From assembly GCA_963728995.1 (NCBI GenBank), contig CAVSMD010000002.1:124001-188000 (forward strand): a stretch of DNA of 64,000 bases. Reading direction: 5' to 3'. Under the pieces are notes generated by a model. The model made no database searches, had not been told where the DNA came from, and worked only from the letters and a program-made list of their open reading frames with translations. This document shows, in pieces, positions 1-9,150 of the stretch. A program made the position numbers and the translations under genes. Position 1 is the stretch's first letter, and each line of letters begins with the position of its first letter. This stretch comes from FEN-1219 sp963728995. Its GTDB lineage: Bacteria > Pseudomonadota > Gammaproteobacteria > Steroidobacterales > Rariloculaceae.

Positions 1-21
1 GATCACGTTCATACGACGCAT
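1..21 (-). CDS. 5' end of a minus-strand gene running off the left edge
   Basis: Only seven codons are visible (M-R-R-M-N-V-I). An AGGAG Shine-Dalgarno sequence at 34-30 on the minus strand sits eight bases before the ATG at 21-19, which is ideal spacing. A second in-frame ATG lies at 12-10. The product cannot be guessed from so little. The gene lies downstream of aaaT, with 171 bases between them. Confidence 0.45.
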
Positions 22-192
22 GGCGCACTCTCCTGCAGCAGACCCCCGTGGTCGCGACACTTGACCACACGCCGGTCGTCCGCTGCAAGCCGCAGGCGTG
101 CCGAGGTCGCACTGATCCTTCGTGCGGTCGGCCGCGGTTCTGGCGCGACCGGGCGGTGGGCGGCCTATCTCGACGCCGGAGCGCGCGGCTGC

Positions 193-702
193 TCAGCGCA
201 GCCGCGCCATCAGGTACGCGTCGACGAACGCGCCGTCGCGAAGCGCGTAACGACGCAGCAATCCTTCCACTTCGAAGCCGAACTTCTTGTACAGGCCGAT
301 CGCGCGCTCGTTGTCGGCAAACACCGTGAGCTCGAGCCTGCGAAGGTTCAGCCAGCGGTCGGCCAGCCCCACCGCGGCGCGCACCAGCGCCGTGCCGATG
401 CCATGACCTTGCCAGCCGTCGTGAACCGCGAGGCCGAGCTCGCCGACGTGTGCCCGCCGCGGCGAGCGGTCCGGCACCATGAGACCCAGGCCGCCGACCA
501 GCACGTCGCGCACGCAGGCCACGAGCGTGTAGTGGTTGCCCACCTGCTGCTCGAGGCGCTGGCGCCACGTTTGCGCCGACGGATACGGCATCTGCAGCGT
601 GCCGTAGATGGCCAGCGGTTGCTCGTGGATGCGCTGCAACCCACGGTAGTCGTCGGGCTCGGCCCGCCGAATCACGATGTTTTCGATGTTTCGCTCGCTC
701 AT
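193..702 (-). CDS. aaaT: GNAT acetyltransferase of the YhhY/AaaT type (L-amino acid N-acetyltransferase)
   Basis: This 169-residue cytosolic protein is a single GNAT domain that would transfer acetyl from acetyl-CoA to an amine. The acetyl-CoA loop Q-G-H-G-I-G is at residues 98-103 and the C-terminal N-E-R-A-I-G-L-Y-K-K-F-G-F block at 131-143. Similarity to E. coli YhhY (AaaT, which acetylates L-Phe and L-Met) runs from end to end, including the TLQ-P-PS motif near residue 35, R-R-x-H-V near 82 and the ending D-A-Y-x-M-A-R. The ATG at 702 matches the YhhY start; an upstream TTG at 708 is in frame but lies in a T run. There is no normal Shine-Dalgarno site, because the sequence before the ATG is the U tract of a terminator-like hairpin. 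Function is inferred from the family and the substrate is not proven. Confidence 0.85.
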   Translation of the reverse strand: MSERNIENIVIRRAEPDDYRGLQRIHEQPLAIYGTLQMPYPSAQTWRQRLEQQVGNHYTLVACVRDVLVGGLGLMVPDRSPRRAHVGELGLAVHDGWQGHGIGTALVRAAVGLADRWLNLRRLELTVFADNERAIGLYKKFGFEVEGLLRRYALRDGAFVDAYLMARLR

Positions 703-707
703 AAACA

Positions 708-745
708 AAAAACCCCGGTGAGGCGACTGCCTGACCAGGGTTCTT
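708..745 (-). terminator. Rho-independent terminator-like hairpin whose U tract abuts the aaaT start
   Basis: On the minus strand, AACCCTGGT (745-737) can pair with ACCGGGGTT (719-711) as nine pairs including one G-U, followed by a run of six T ending at 709. It could end transcription of the flavoprotein gene upstream. Because the run stops a few bases before the aaaT ATG it could equally act as an attenuator for aaaT. Confidence 0.6.
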
Positions 746-808
746 GGGCTAGGCAGTCGCGGTGTCTGAACCGACTGCCCTCCGTCACGCGCACGATCAG
801 GCAGTCCA
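723..808 (-). promoter_or_regulatory. Four alternating GACTGCC/GGCAGTC segments: candidate attenuator leader of aaaT
   Basis: In transcript order the core GACTGCC occurs at 806-800, its complement GGCAGTC at 779-773, GCGACTGCCT at 760-751 and AGGCAGTCGC at 732-723. Segments 3 and 4 form a perfect ten-base-pair stem, 2 and 3 can pair over eight bases, and 1 and 2 over seven. Pairing 3:4 traps the 5' arm of the terminator in its loop, so the two structures compete. This is seen in the sequence; the regulatory role is inference. Confidence 0.45.
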
Positions 809-853
809 CCTCGAGTGGTGAAATACGAGTTGCATGTTCGTGGCGCGTTTCAT
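797..853 (-). CDS. Possible 18-codon leader peptide upstream of aaaT
   Basis: A short open frame begins at ATG 853 and ends with the codons for F-H-H-S-R-W-T-A and TGA at 799-797. Its last codons (TGG ACT GCC TGA) are the first GACTGCC segment of the leader structure, as expected for a translation-sensing attenuator. A weak AGGA lies eleven bases upstream. It could be a chance frame, because short frames are common in GC-rich DNA. Confidence 0.3.
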   Translation of the reverse strand: MKRATNMQLVFHHSRWTA

Positions 854-923
854 ACGGGGCGGCATCCTAGCGCCGCGCCGCGGCACGTGCAAGCGTCGCA
901 GCCGAGCGACAAAGTCGCTGTTG

Positions 924-2504
924 CTAAGCCGGTCGATTGCCGCGCAGACGCTTCGGCCAGATGCCCGACTTGCCCGGCGACAAGATGCCGTTCGGGTCGA
1001 TGGCATCCTTCAGCACCTCGTGGAAGCGGCGCATCGCGTGGTCGTTGAACGAGTACGCGTCCATCACCTTGTCCATGAATGCCACGTGCGTGCGGTACTC
1101 GGCCCAGCCGTTCTCGGCCGAAACTTCCACGAGCCTCTCGAAGATCCGCCGGCCGTCCCGGTTCTTCGCCTTGTCGTGCGAGAGCGGAATGCCGAATAGC
1201 AACACGAGCGCGCGCGGGTTGTACGACCAGGGCAGCGCTGCGAACTGATTGCCGACCGGCAGGTTCATGTCCGCATAGAGCTGGCCATACACCTTCTGGG
1301 CCTTGAAGATGGCCTCGCCGGTCATGGGGATGATCGGCGAGAAGCCGAGATGCCCACCGCCCTGTAGCAGGCCGAACACGCCGAGGTTTGGGATGCCGAG
1401 CGCCACGAGCAGCGTCGAGTCGGTCTGGTCCACCTCGGTCGGAAATCGATAGTTCCGCCCGTCCTTGAACGATGCGCCGGGGATCGCGCCGAATTTCTCC
1501 TTGACGTATTCCCACTGCGCCTCGATGACTCGCGGCGGGCCCCAGAAGCGGAACTCTGCGCTCCAGTACGGCAGATCGCGTTCCGTCGCCAGACGATCGA
1601 GCTCGGCAATCGACGGGCCGTTCGGCATCTCGAAGAACGACCCGCCCTGCGAGGTGTGGTAGTTCAGCAGCGGGCTCTCGAGCAGCATCGTGCCGCGCAG
1701 GATGTCGGAGTTCATGAGATACGCGTAGCTCTCCATGAACGGAATCAAGTCGTCGTGCTTCGGCACGCTGACTCTGCCGTCGCGATACGCCTCGGGGACC
1801 GGCATCAACCACACGCCCATCCGCGTGACGATGCCGAAATTCGACTGCGAGAACAGCCCGTCGACGACCGGTCCGAAGCCGTATTTGTACTGATGCCACA
1901 CCTGCGTGTTCGGCAGGCCGCCCATGCCCGTGCGCAGCAGCTCGCCGTTCGGCAGCACGACTTCGAGCCCGCAGACCGCGTTCCAGTGGTCGCGCATCGG
2001 CGTGCGCCCGCCGCCGCGCTCGAGCGAATTGCCCACGGGCGAGCCCCAGCCGGGATCCGCCGGGTCGATCCAGACGTTGAGCTTGTGCTCCTGGATATAG
2101 CGATACAGATCGAAGTAGCTGACGCCGGGCTCCACCACGGCGTAATGCGTCTTGTCGTTGACCTCGATGACGCGGTTCATTCGCTTCAGATCCACCAGCA
2201 CGCTGCCCGAGTACGCCGGCGACGAGCCGCCGTAGCCCAGGTTTCTGCCCGTGGATACCGTCCACAGCGGAAGCTTGTATTTGTTTGCGATCGTGACGAT
2301 CGCCTGGACCTGCTCGACTCGCTCGGGCGCCACCGCCGCCGACGGCACGCGATCCTCGGGCTCACCCCAGTAGGGGGAGTACGCGTCGCGGTAGAGATTC
2401 AGGTCCTCGTCTCTCGTGAACACCCAGTCGCGCCCGACGACATTCGCCAGCTCGTCGAGGGCCCGCTGAAAATCACGCTGCGCGACGCCGGGAGGTAACG
2501 CCAT
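924..2504 (-). CDS. FAD-linked oxidase of the vanillyl-alcohol oxidase / 4-cresol dehydrogenase type
   Basis: This 526-residue flavoprotein has an N-terminal PCMH-type FAD-binding domain with G-R-N-L-G-Y-G-G at residues 86-93 and an E-R-G-G-G-R-T-P-M-R-D-H segment at 162-173. The corresponding loop in VAO and PchF is x-G-V-G-Y-T-P-Y-G-D-H. A C-terminal cap domain follows with a G-G-G-H-L-G-F-S-P motif. The VAO/PCMH family oxidises para-substituted phenols such as vanillyl alcohol, eugenol or p-cresol. The length matches the family (about 520-560). No signal peptide is visible, so it is probably cytosolic. No cytochrome partner like PchC is adjacent, so oxygen or another acceptor is as likely as cytochrome c. 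A GGTGG site precedes the ATG. The exact substrate is unknown. Confidence 0.8.
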   Translation of the reverse strand: MALPPGVAQRDFQRALDELANVVGRDWVFTRDEDLNLYRDAYSPYWGEPEDRVPSAAVAPERVEQVQAIVTIANKYKLPLWTVSTGRNLGYGGSSPAYSGSVLVDLKRMNRVIEVNDKTHYAVVEPGVSYFDLYRYIQEHKLNVWIDPADPGWGSPVGNSLERGGGRTPMRDHWNAVCGLEVVLPNGELLRTGMGGLPNTQVWHQYKYGFGPVVDGLFSQSNFGIVTRMGVWLMPVPEAYRDGRVSVPKHDDLIPFMESYAYLMNSDILRGTMLLESPLLNYHTSQGGSFFEMPNGPSIAELDRLATERDLPYWSAEFRFWGPPRVIEAQWEYVKEKFGAIPGASFKDGRNYRFPTEVDQTDSTLLVALGIPNLGVFGLLQGGGHLGFSPIIPMTGEAIFKAQKVYGQLYADMNLPVGNQFAALPWSYNPRALVLLFGIPLSHDKAKNRDGRRIFERLVEVSAENGWAEYRTHVAFMDKVMDAYSFNDHAMRRFHEVLKDAIDPNGILSPGKSGIWPKRLRGNRPA

Positions 2505-2688
2505 GATCCACCCATCATGAGCTGTCTACGATCGTCGCAGTGTCGCACGTCGCGCCCGCCGTCGCATCCCGGTTCGAAGGCGCGCCATACCGTGCTCGAC
2601 CGCGCGTGCATCCTCGACGTCGCACGTGGCGGGAACACCCCGGCGGCGCGTGCCGCTGCTATGCTGCTTGCAACGCGTTCGTGCGCGA

Positions 2689-3489
2689 TCAGGCTTTGCC
2701 GGACAGCAGCCTGCCGTACCCCGGTGCCGCGCCGCTCAAGCCCACGAGCCGCGCGCCGGCCCACAGGCCGTGGGGCATGCTCGAGATCACGGGAACACCG
2801 GTCTTGCTCTCGAGCGGCGCGATGATCTCGAGCGTGCGGAACCCGCCGCAAGACACGAGCAACGAATCGGCGTCCGGGGCCGAGGCCCGCACGCGCGCAC
2901 CGAACTCGATGAGATCCTTCTGGGTAACGTTGTCGACATCGGCGATTGCCTCGATGCCGAGACCCATAACCACGGCGGCCGTGAGACCGTGCTCCTTCAG
3001 GAACGCCCGCAGCCGATCGTTGACCTCGTCGTTGTAGGCGGTCGCGACCGCGACACGCTTCGCGCCGACGGCCTTCAGCCCCTCGATCACGCCGTTGCTC
3101 ATCGTCGTCGCAGGCAGGCCGGAGGCCTCCGTCACGATCTTGCGCAACTGCTGGTTGTAGGCTTCGCCCTTGTAGAACGTCAACGACGTGCCGGTAAGCT
3201 CGATGGCCTCGGCGCCCGCGGCCGCCAACTTCTTTGCCGCGGCCGGAATACGCTCCATGACGGCGTCGAATCCTTCCGGTGTCATCTTCTCCACGCCCAG
3301 TCCGGTGACGACGAACTTCAGGCTGTCGCCGTACATCGCCACGCCCTCCTCGGGAATGCCGCGGTCGGCGGGCGGAAAGATCAAGCCGAGCACCGGCACC
3401 TTGTCGGCGGCTCCGGCACGCGGCGCCCCGAGCTGGGCGGCCACGACGGCGGCCGCGGAAGCGGCGAGAAAATCCCGGCGGTTCGTCAT
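2689..3489 (-). CDS. Tat-exported arylmalonate decarboxylase homologue (Asp/Glu racemase superfamily)
   Basis: This 266-residue protein starts with a Tat signal (N-R-R-D-F-L-A, then a hydrophobic stretch to about residue 28). The mature part aligns along its whole length with bacterial arylmalonate decarboxylase. From remembered AMDase numbering, the residues around the active site (Gly74, Thr75, Ser76, Tyr126, Cys188, Gly189) appear here as G100, T101, S102, Y152, C214 and G215, a constant offset of 26. C214 (S-C-G-G) is the only cysteine in the mature protein, which fits the decarboxylase and not the two-cysteine racemases. The ATG at 3489 is chosen over one at 3510 because GAGGGG precedes it at good spacing and the Tat motif follows directly. 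It would act in the periplasm, which is unusual for the family. The substrate is unproven. Confidence 0.8.
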   Translation of the reverse strand: MTNRRDFLAASAAAVVAAQLGAPRAGAADKVPVLGLIFPPADRGIPEEGVAMYGDSLKFVVTGLGVEKMTPEGFDAVMERIPAAAKKLAAAGAEAIELTGTSLTFYKGEAYNQQLRKIVTEASGLPATTMSNGVIEGLKAVGAKRVAVATAYNDEVNDRLRAFLKEHGLTAAVVMGLGIEAIADVDNVTQKDLIEFGARVRASAPDADSLLVSCGGFRTLEIIAPLESKTGVPVISSMPHGLWAGARLVGLSGAAPGYGRLLSGKA

Positions 3490-3567
3490 CGTTATCCCCT
3501 CGTTCGGCATCAGCCGCTACGCCGATGATAACGGACGCGCGATCCCGCGTGCACGCGTCGCGATTCG

Positions 3568-4507
3568 CTACGCCTCCATCGGCTTCGGCGACGCTTGCGC
3601 GGCCGCAAGTAGCCAGCCGCGAAACGCGGCCACCTTCGGCAGCGTCAGATACGACTCCGGGCAGACGAAGTAGTAGCTACGGCGAAATCGCAATGCCTTC
3701 GGGTGGGCCAGCACCACATGCCCTTTCGCGATCTCGTCGGCGGCGAGCGACCAGCGCACAAGCGCGAGACCCAGCCCTTGCTTGGCCGCATGCACCACCG
3801 CAACCGAGTTGTCGAAGGCCGTGCCCGTGGTTACCGGCCAGATCTCCTTGTCCTCGTCTGTGCCGGCGAGCCAGATGTCCCAGGGCTCGCTCGAGCTGTG
3901 CACGAGAGGATAAGCACCCGTCGCGCCGGGGGCCGCTCAGCCCACCGTGTCGCTTCAGGAGCTCGGGTGTGCATACGGCCACGAGCCATTCGTCCATCAG
4001 CCGCTCGGCATGAAGTCGCGGCCAATCGCCCCGGCCGAAACGAATCGCCACGTGCACGTCCTCGCGCGCGAAATCGACCAGCGTCGCCGAGGCGCGAATC
4101 TGCAAGTCGATATCCGGGCACGCCTCACAGAAAGCGTTCAGACGCGGCAGCAGCCATGCCTGCAAGAAGGAGCCGAGCACGCTCAGCGCCACGGCGCCGC
4201 TGCGCGCCGACTTGATCGCCCGAAAGCCGAGCTCGAGCTCGTCCAAGCCGCGGCGCACGTAGGGGAGCAGCGACTCGCCCTCGGCGGTCAACTCCACGTC
4301 GCGGCGATTCCGCCGAAACAGGCGCACCTGTAGATGCTGCTCGAGCGATTTGATCTGCATGCTCACGGCCGCCGTCGTCACGTGCAACGCGTCCGCCGCC
4401 GCGCTGAAGCTGCGTTGGGCGGCCACCGCTTCGAATACGCGGACTGCGTTCAACGGCAGTCGCGCGGAGCGAGCCGAAGGGCGCTCGGATTGCGTCTTCT
4501 TTTTCAT
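3568..4507 (-). pseudogene. LysR-family (GcvA-like) transcriptional regulator, frameshifted
   Basis: The first part has a LysR winged helix-turn-helix (about residues 16-75, with F-S-A-A-A-D-A-L-H-V-T-T-A-A-V-S and L-F-R-R-N-R-R) followed by the start of the substrate-binding domain. The reading frame breaks near 3926-3935, at a run of five G on the plus strand. The rest (W-D-I-W-L-A-G-T to the end) continues in another frame to 3568. Joined, it would be a normal-length GcvA-type regulator of about 310 residues. A single missing base in the G run explains the break, so a sequencing error is more likely than gene loss. The gene is divergent from the UrcA gene, and its own target is not evident. 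Confidence 0.75.
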
Positions 4508-4652
4508 GTGCTCCCCGCTTCAGAAGAACTGAACGACGCTTCAGACAATCGAATTGCCGCGATGGCACGACGGAGCAGAATGACGCGCATCGAAACCCGG
4601 TCCCAGCACGGCGGGTCGAGACATGGAACCCACAACTTTTTCGGGAGGCATC

Positions 4653-5003
4653 ATGTTCAAGGCCATCGCAAGATACGCGCCTGCCCTTGCGGCATTCGGC
4701 GCACTGACGAGTAGCTCATTCGCGGCCAACGCCGAGGGAGCGGAAGGTGTCGTGGAAGCACCGAGCGTCACGGTACGGTACGCCGATCTCAATCTCAATA
4801 CGCCGGACGGCGTGGAAACGCTGCACGCGCGGTTGCGCACGGCGGCGCGCGCCGTATGCGACGTCCGCGAAGGCCGCTCGCTCGCAGAGACGATCGAAGC
4901 GAGGAGCTGTTACCGGCGAGCACTCGCCGCGGCAAACGACAGCGTCAAGTCGCTGCCGTCGCTGGCCGCGCACCACGTGGCGAGCGCGGACGACGCTTCG
5001 TGA
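4653..5003 (+). CDS. UrcA family secreted protein
   Basis: This 116-residue protein has a signal peptide (hydrophobic core about residues 8-25, A-x-A near 27-29) and a UrcA domain. The domain shows V-T-V-R-Y-A-D-L-N-L-N-T-P-D-G followed by a heptad-like helix ending A-V-C and a second cysteine twenty residues later, which probably form a disulfide. UrcA proteins are small periplasmic proteins of unknown function in alpha- and gammaproteobacteria. GGGAGG at 4643-4648 sets the start at 4653, so the upstream in-frame ATG at 4623 is not used. Confidence 0.8.
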   Translation: MFKAIARYAPALAAFGALTSSSFAANAEGAEGVVEAPSVTVRYADLNLNTPDGVETLHARLRTAARAVCDVREGRSLAETIEARSCYRRALAAANDSVKSLPSLAAHHVASADDAS

Positions 5004-5109
5004 GCATCGCGAGCCGATGGCGGCGCGTAAGCGCGCCGCCATCGGCCACGGTCTCCTTGCGCGCCATTCGCTAGCGCACACGTGCGAGCGCGGCTATCTT
5101 GTACGCTGC

Positions 5110-5745
5110 ATGGGCAAGCTGAAACTCCATGGCGAGCGCGGTTGGGGCTCGGCGATCGTCGAGGCCCAGCTCGCGTGGTACGCCATCGACTACGACTTCG
5201 AGCAAGTCGGCGACCTGTTCAAGTCCGCCGAGGCACGGCGCCGCCTCGAGAAGCTGAATCCGCTCGCGCAGGTGCCGACGCTCGTGCTCGCGGACGGCAC
5301 CGTCATGACCGAGAGCGCCGCCATCACCTTGCATTTGGCGGACGTGGCGCACGACGACGGGCTGGTGCCGCGCCCGACGGATCCGCTGCGGCCCATGTTT
5401 CTGCGCTGGTTGATTTTTCTCGTGGCGAACGTGTATCCCACGTATACCTACGCGGACGACCCGTCGCGCTTCGTCGCAGCGCTCGAGGCGCAGAAGGGCT
5501 TCAAGGACGCCGTGGACCGCTACGCGCGCGGCCTGTATTCCCAGCTGGAGCAGCAGGCCCGAGAGCCCTGGTTCTTGGGCGACAGGTTCTCGGCGCTGGA
5601 TATCTACCTGGCCGTGATGACGCGCTGGCGCCCGGGGCGCGCATGGTTCGCCGAGCACGCGCCTCGGCTATTCGCGATCGCGACGAGGACCGAGGCCCTC
5701 GAGCGGCTCGCGCCCGTGTATCGGGCCAACTTCGCGGGCGGCTGA
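5110..5745 (+). CDS. Glutathione S-transferase family protein
   Basis: The product has 211 residues: an N-terminal thioredoxin-fold domain (about 1-80) with the Q-V-P-T-L-V-L-A-D-G turn and the E-S-A-A-I-T glutathione-binding segment, then an all-helical C-terminal domain (about 90-205) with F-S-A-L-D-I-Y. The family conjugates or reduces substrates with glutathione in the cytosol. The ATG at 5110 is the only start giving a normal GST length; the frame is open further upstream, but that part has no GST similarity. No strong Shine-Dalgarno site is seen. The gene stands alone and is closed by the hairpin at 5779-5804. The substrate is unknown. Confidence 0.8.
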   Translation: MGKLKLHGERGWGSAIVEAQLAWYAIDYDFEQVGDLFKSAEARRRLEKLNPLAQVPTLVLADGTVMTESAAITLHLADVAHDDGLVPRPTDPLRPMFLRWLIFLVANVYPTYTYADDPSRFVAALEAQKGFKDAVDRYARGLYSQLEQQAREPWFLGDRFSALDIYLAVMTRWRPGRAWFAEHAPRLFAIATRTEALERLAPVYRANFAGG

Positions 5746-5770
5746 CCCTTCCGGCCCAGGGACGCGGACC

Positions 5771-5804
5771 AAGAAAAAGGGCCGGCGCTTTTCGGCGCCG
5801 GCCC
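5771..5804. terminator. Strong bidirectional terminator between GST and TonB receptor genes
   Basis: GGGCCGGCGC (5779-5788) and GCGCCGGCCC (5795-5804) form a perfect ten-base-pair stem with a six-base loop. The A-rich stretch at 5771-5778 gives a T run on the minus strand, so it is a canonical terminator for the TonB receptor gene and probably also serves the GST gene, with which it is convergent. Confidence 0.85.
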
Positions 5805-5831
5805 TCTCCTGCCGATTCCGCGCTCGGGCGA

Positions 5832-8800
5832 TCAGAGCTTCAGGTTGAACGCCAGGAAGACCTGGCGACCGAGCATGTCATACGTGGAGTAGGTGTTCGG
5901 CGAGCCGCCACCGATGATCTCGGAGCCCAGTATCGGGGGATCCTTGTCCGTGATGTTGTTGATGCCCCCGCGCAGCTCGACTTTCTTCAGCGGATAGGTC
6001 GCCGCGAGATCGAAGTAGTTTTGCGCGCCGATCTTCCCGTTGAACGAGTCGTACCCGGCGAAGCTGGAGTTGTTCAGCGTCGGGTCCGAATCGTTGTTGT
6101 CCTCCTTGACCTCGGACAGATGGCGCCACGTCAGCGTTGCGGCGACGCCCTTCGCAGTGGCCCACGTCGTGCGGAAGACGTGGTGCCATTTCGGGTTGAC
6201 CGTCTGGCACGTGAGCCCGAACAGGCCACTGCAGTCGTAGGTATGCGCGCCGACATACGGTGTGCTCTCGTTCTGGAGCATGTACGAGCCTGCCCACGCG
6301 AACGCCAGAGACCCGCGGCGCTGCAGATCGAGCCGATAGGCGCCCTGCACGTCGATACCGCTGGCCTCGGCGCCGGCGATGTTCTGACTGGTTTGGACGA
6401 TGTAGCCGCCACCTTGGACGCTGGCGCCTTGCAGCGAGAACGTCTGGGGCTCTCGGACCAGCTGACTGCAGAACACCGGATCGCCCGTGTTGGGGCAGCC
6501 ATTCAGAATCACGCCGGCCGGCAGCGTCCCGACGGCATCGTCGAGCTTCACGTGCCAGAAGTCGATGCTGGTCGTGATTCCCTTCGCACGCTCGGGCGTG
6601 AGCGTCACACCGATGCTGTACGTATCCGCCGTCTCGGCACGCAGCTGCTCGTTGCCGCCTTGGATCTGCGACAGCTGGCTCGCCGTGCCCTGCGGGATCT
6701 GGTTCGTCGTGCCACCATTGCCGTAGGCGGCCGTGAAGTCCGTGGCCTGATCCGGCCGGACGGTGCGCAGACACTCCTGCAACGTGTTCACGGCCGGAAT
6801 GATGGTGTTGGTCGAGCTCAACGTCGGCGCGCACGGGTCGGCCCCGATCGTGATCTGGCCGATGGACTGCGGGTTGTACAGCTCGATGATGCTCGGCGCG
6901 CGAACCGCTCGGTTCAACGAGGCTCGCAACCGAGTGCTGGCGGCCGGCGCGTACTGGATCTCGAACTTCGACGCATTCACCGACCCGCTGGTCGAATAAT
7001 CCGACTGGCGGAAGCCGGCGTCGATGCTCAAATCTTGCACGTGCGCCTTGTCCTGGATCAGCGGAACGCGCAGCTCCGCGAAGTACTCGTTGACGCTGAT
7101 GGACCTATCGATCGCGACCGACGCGCCGGCGAATCCCGAGAGCAAGCCGCTGAGCTCGGCATCGTCCGGCTTGAAGCTGATGGCGTCCTTGCGGGTCTCG
7201 TAACCGACGTTCAGCGACAGGCCCTGCTTGGCGCTCCTGAGCTTCGCGCCGTACTCGCCGAGATCGGCCGTGAAATCGGCGTGCGCCGTGCGCAGCGTCG
7301 TGGTGCCGTAAGCCGTGCCGTCGGTGTAGAGATAGCTAAGTGCGTCTTGGGTAACGCCTCCGTCCGAAAAGATGTTGTAGGGGACGCATGGGGGCCCGTG
7401 ATACACACGGGTTCACCGGTAGCCGGATCAGTCATGACCTGCAGCGCATTCCCGATCTTCTCGAAATTCAGGTAGCGGTTGTTGCTGTTGTAGAACTGCA
7501 CGTAGTAATACTGCGCGTAGCCGTCGTAGCTCCACACGTTGCCGAGATCGCCGCGCAGGCCGCCCACGGCGCGGTAGTTCGTGTGCTCGTAGTCGGACGT
7601 GCGCTGGCCGCCTTCGATGTTGCGCCGGCCGATCTCCACTTGGGCAGACGTCGAGCCGGGGACAGCTGCATCGGCCGTAATCTCCTGCTCCCGTGCACAG
7701 AAGCGTTCTGCTGCTGCGCACTCAGCAGCGGGTTGCTGCAATTGATCAGGTAGTTACCACCGGCCACGAGCGGATTGCTCTGCCGGAACAACGCCGACGG
7801 CGCGATCTCCTGGTGCGTCTTGTCGTTCATGAAGCCGAATTCCACGTACGGCTGCACGTGGTCGTTCAAGTCGTAGTGCCCGATCATGCCGGCGGTCGTT
7901 CGCTTGTACTGCCGTTGCATGTAGATGTCTTTCTGGGCGTTGAACACGGCCGGCGGCGTGGTGTCGGCGCTGCCGCGCGGCACGAACTGATTGCCGCAGC
8001 ACGCTGAAAACGGCCGACGGATCCGAGCCATTCGGGCCGGTCCTGGGCCGAAAATAGTTCGAGTTGCTCGATCCGCCCATGGAGGCGGTGCCCGTCGGCA
8101 CGCCGTCGTCATCGGTGTCCGTGAACAGCTGGCCGGCACCGAAATCACGGTCGTCGGCCCGCACGCCCGTCTGGTTCTGGTAGCCGAGATACACGGTGAA
8201 ATTGCCGCGGCCGTTCGGGCTGTTGGCGCCGGCGAGCAAACTGTAGTTGCCGCTTCGGCCGTCCGTATGCGTGCCGCTCGGGATGGTCGAAGCCGGCGTC
8301 GGACAGCAACCCTTGCGCGAACGCTGTTGCTGTTGTCGTGCCAGTTGAACCCGGTCTGCGCGTCGAACTCGATGCCTTCGAAATCCCGCTTCGTGATGAA
8401 GTTCACCACGCCCGCGATCGCATCGGAGCCGTACACGGCCGAGGCACCGCCCGTGACGACTTCCACGCGCTCGATCAGGCGCGTGGGAATCTGGTCGAGG
8501 TCCGGCGCCGGCGACGAGATCGCCGTGTACGGCGAGCCGTTGCCGAGCCGGCGGCCGTTGACGAGCACCAGCGTCCGGTTCGGCCCGAGGCCGCGCAGGT
8601 CGGCGGTCGCGACGCCGCCGGCCGTGGTCAAGCCGCTGGTCTTGTTGCCGAGGTCCTGGCCCAGGTCGTTGTTCAGGTTCTGGGGCAGCAACTGCAGGAT
8701 GTCGAAGGCGTCGTTGCGGCCCGAGATCGCGATGTCTTGCGAGGTGACGACCTGAATCGGGCTCGTGCTGATGAGGTTGGGATCGGGCAGCCGCGTGCCC

Positions 8801-8949
8801 GTGACGATGATTTGCTCGGGGCCTTGAGGCTCGCCCTGCGCCCAGGAGAGCGCGGGGACCAAGACGCACGCGGCCAGGGCTAACTGCCGGACAGTCGCGC
8901 GCGTCTTCAGCCTCGAGACGATGACACAGGTTCGTGGTTGTTGGTTCAT
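5832..8949 (-). pseudogene. TonB-dependent outer-membrane receptor, interrupted by about four frameshifts
   Basis: Joined, the pieces encode a receptor of roughly 1,000 residues. It has a signal peptide (ending A-L-S-W-A-Q), a TonB-box-like I-I-V-T-G-T-R segment, a plug domain with V-L-V-N-G-R-R-L and G-A-S-A-V-Y-G-S-D-A-I-A-G-V-V-N-F, and a C-terminal barrel ending in L-G-R-Q-V-F-L-A-F-N-L-K-L. The frame changes near 8300-8320, 7985-8000, about 7695 and about 7395, with no stop-rich decay between. This pattern fits indel errors or a recent loss. Such receptors import siderophores, glycans or other large ligands using TonB energy; nothing here identifies the ligand. GAGAGGG lies upstream of the ATG at 8949. 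Confidence 0.8.
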
Positions 8950-9011
8950 GGCTACTGAATCCCTCTCTGGTGAGTGGTAAGGCCCCCAGCTACGAAATCC
9001 CCCGCTACGTT

Positions 9012-9029
9012 TTGGGGATATTATCCCAA
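9012..9029 (-). promoter_or_regulatory. Imperfect palindrome with a -10-like GATAAT upstream of the TonB receptor
   Basis: On the minus strand TTGGGATAATATCCCCAA contains GATAAT and is nearly self-complementary with one bulged base. It lies about 65 bases before the receptor start. It may be a promoter -10 region overlapped by an operator; no convincing -35 box is seen at the right distance. Confidence 0.3.
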
Positions 9030-9150
9030 GACGCGCCAAACGCCTCCTTCTCTTTCACGGATTTCGACGAACGAACCCGCCGGTTCGGCGCTTTTTGTGG
9101 CGCGCGCGCGACACCGGGGCACTCCGGTCGGGTTTTGGGGACCGCGCGGG

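Noticed and set aside
723..808. The GACTGCC repeats as a CRISPR array or REP element.
   Set aside because: Units are too short, alternate in orientation, have no equal spacers and are not repeated elsewhere in the window as far as I can see.
2689..3489. Annotation as maleate isomerase or Asp/Glu racemase.
   Set aside because: Only one cysteine is present, and the position of the second racemase cysteine is Gly100, as in arylmalonate decarboxylase.
5082..7475. Plus-strand open frame of about 800 codons over GST and the TonB receptor.
   Set aside because: It overlaps the GST gene in another frame and is antisense to the receptor; composition is that of a shadow frame.
9072..9095. CGAACC/GGTTCG stem followed by five T on the plus strand as a terminator.
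   Set aside because: No plus-strand gene lies upstream, and on the minus strand it has no T run; probably fortuitous.
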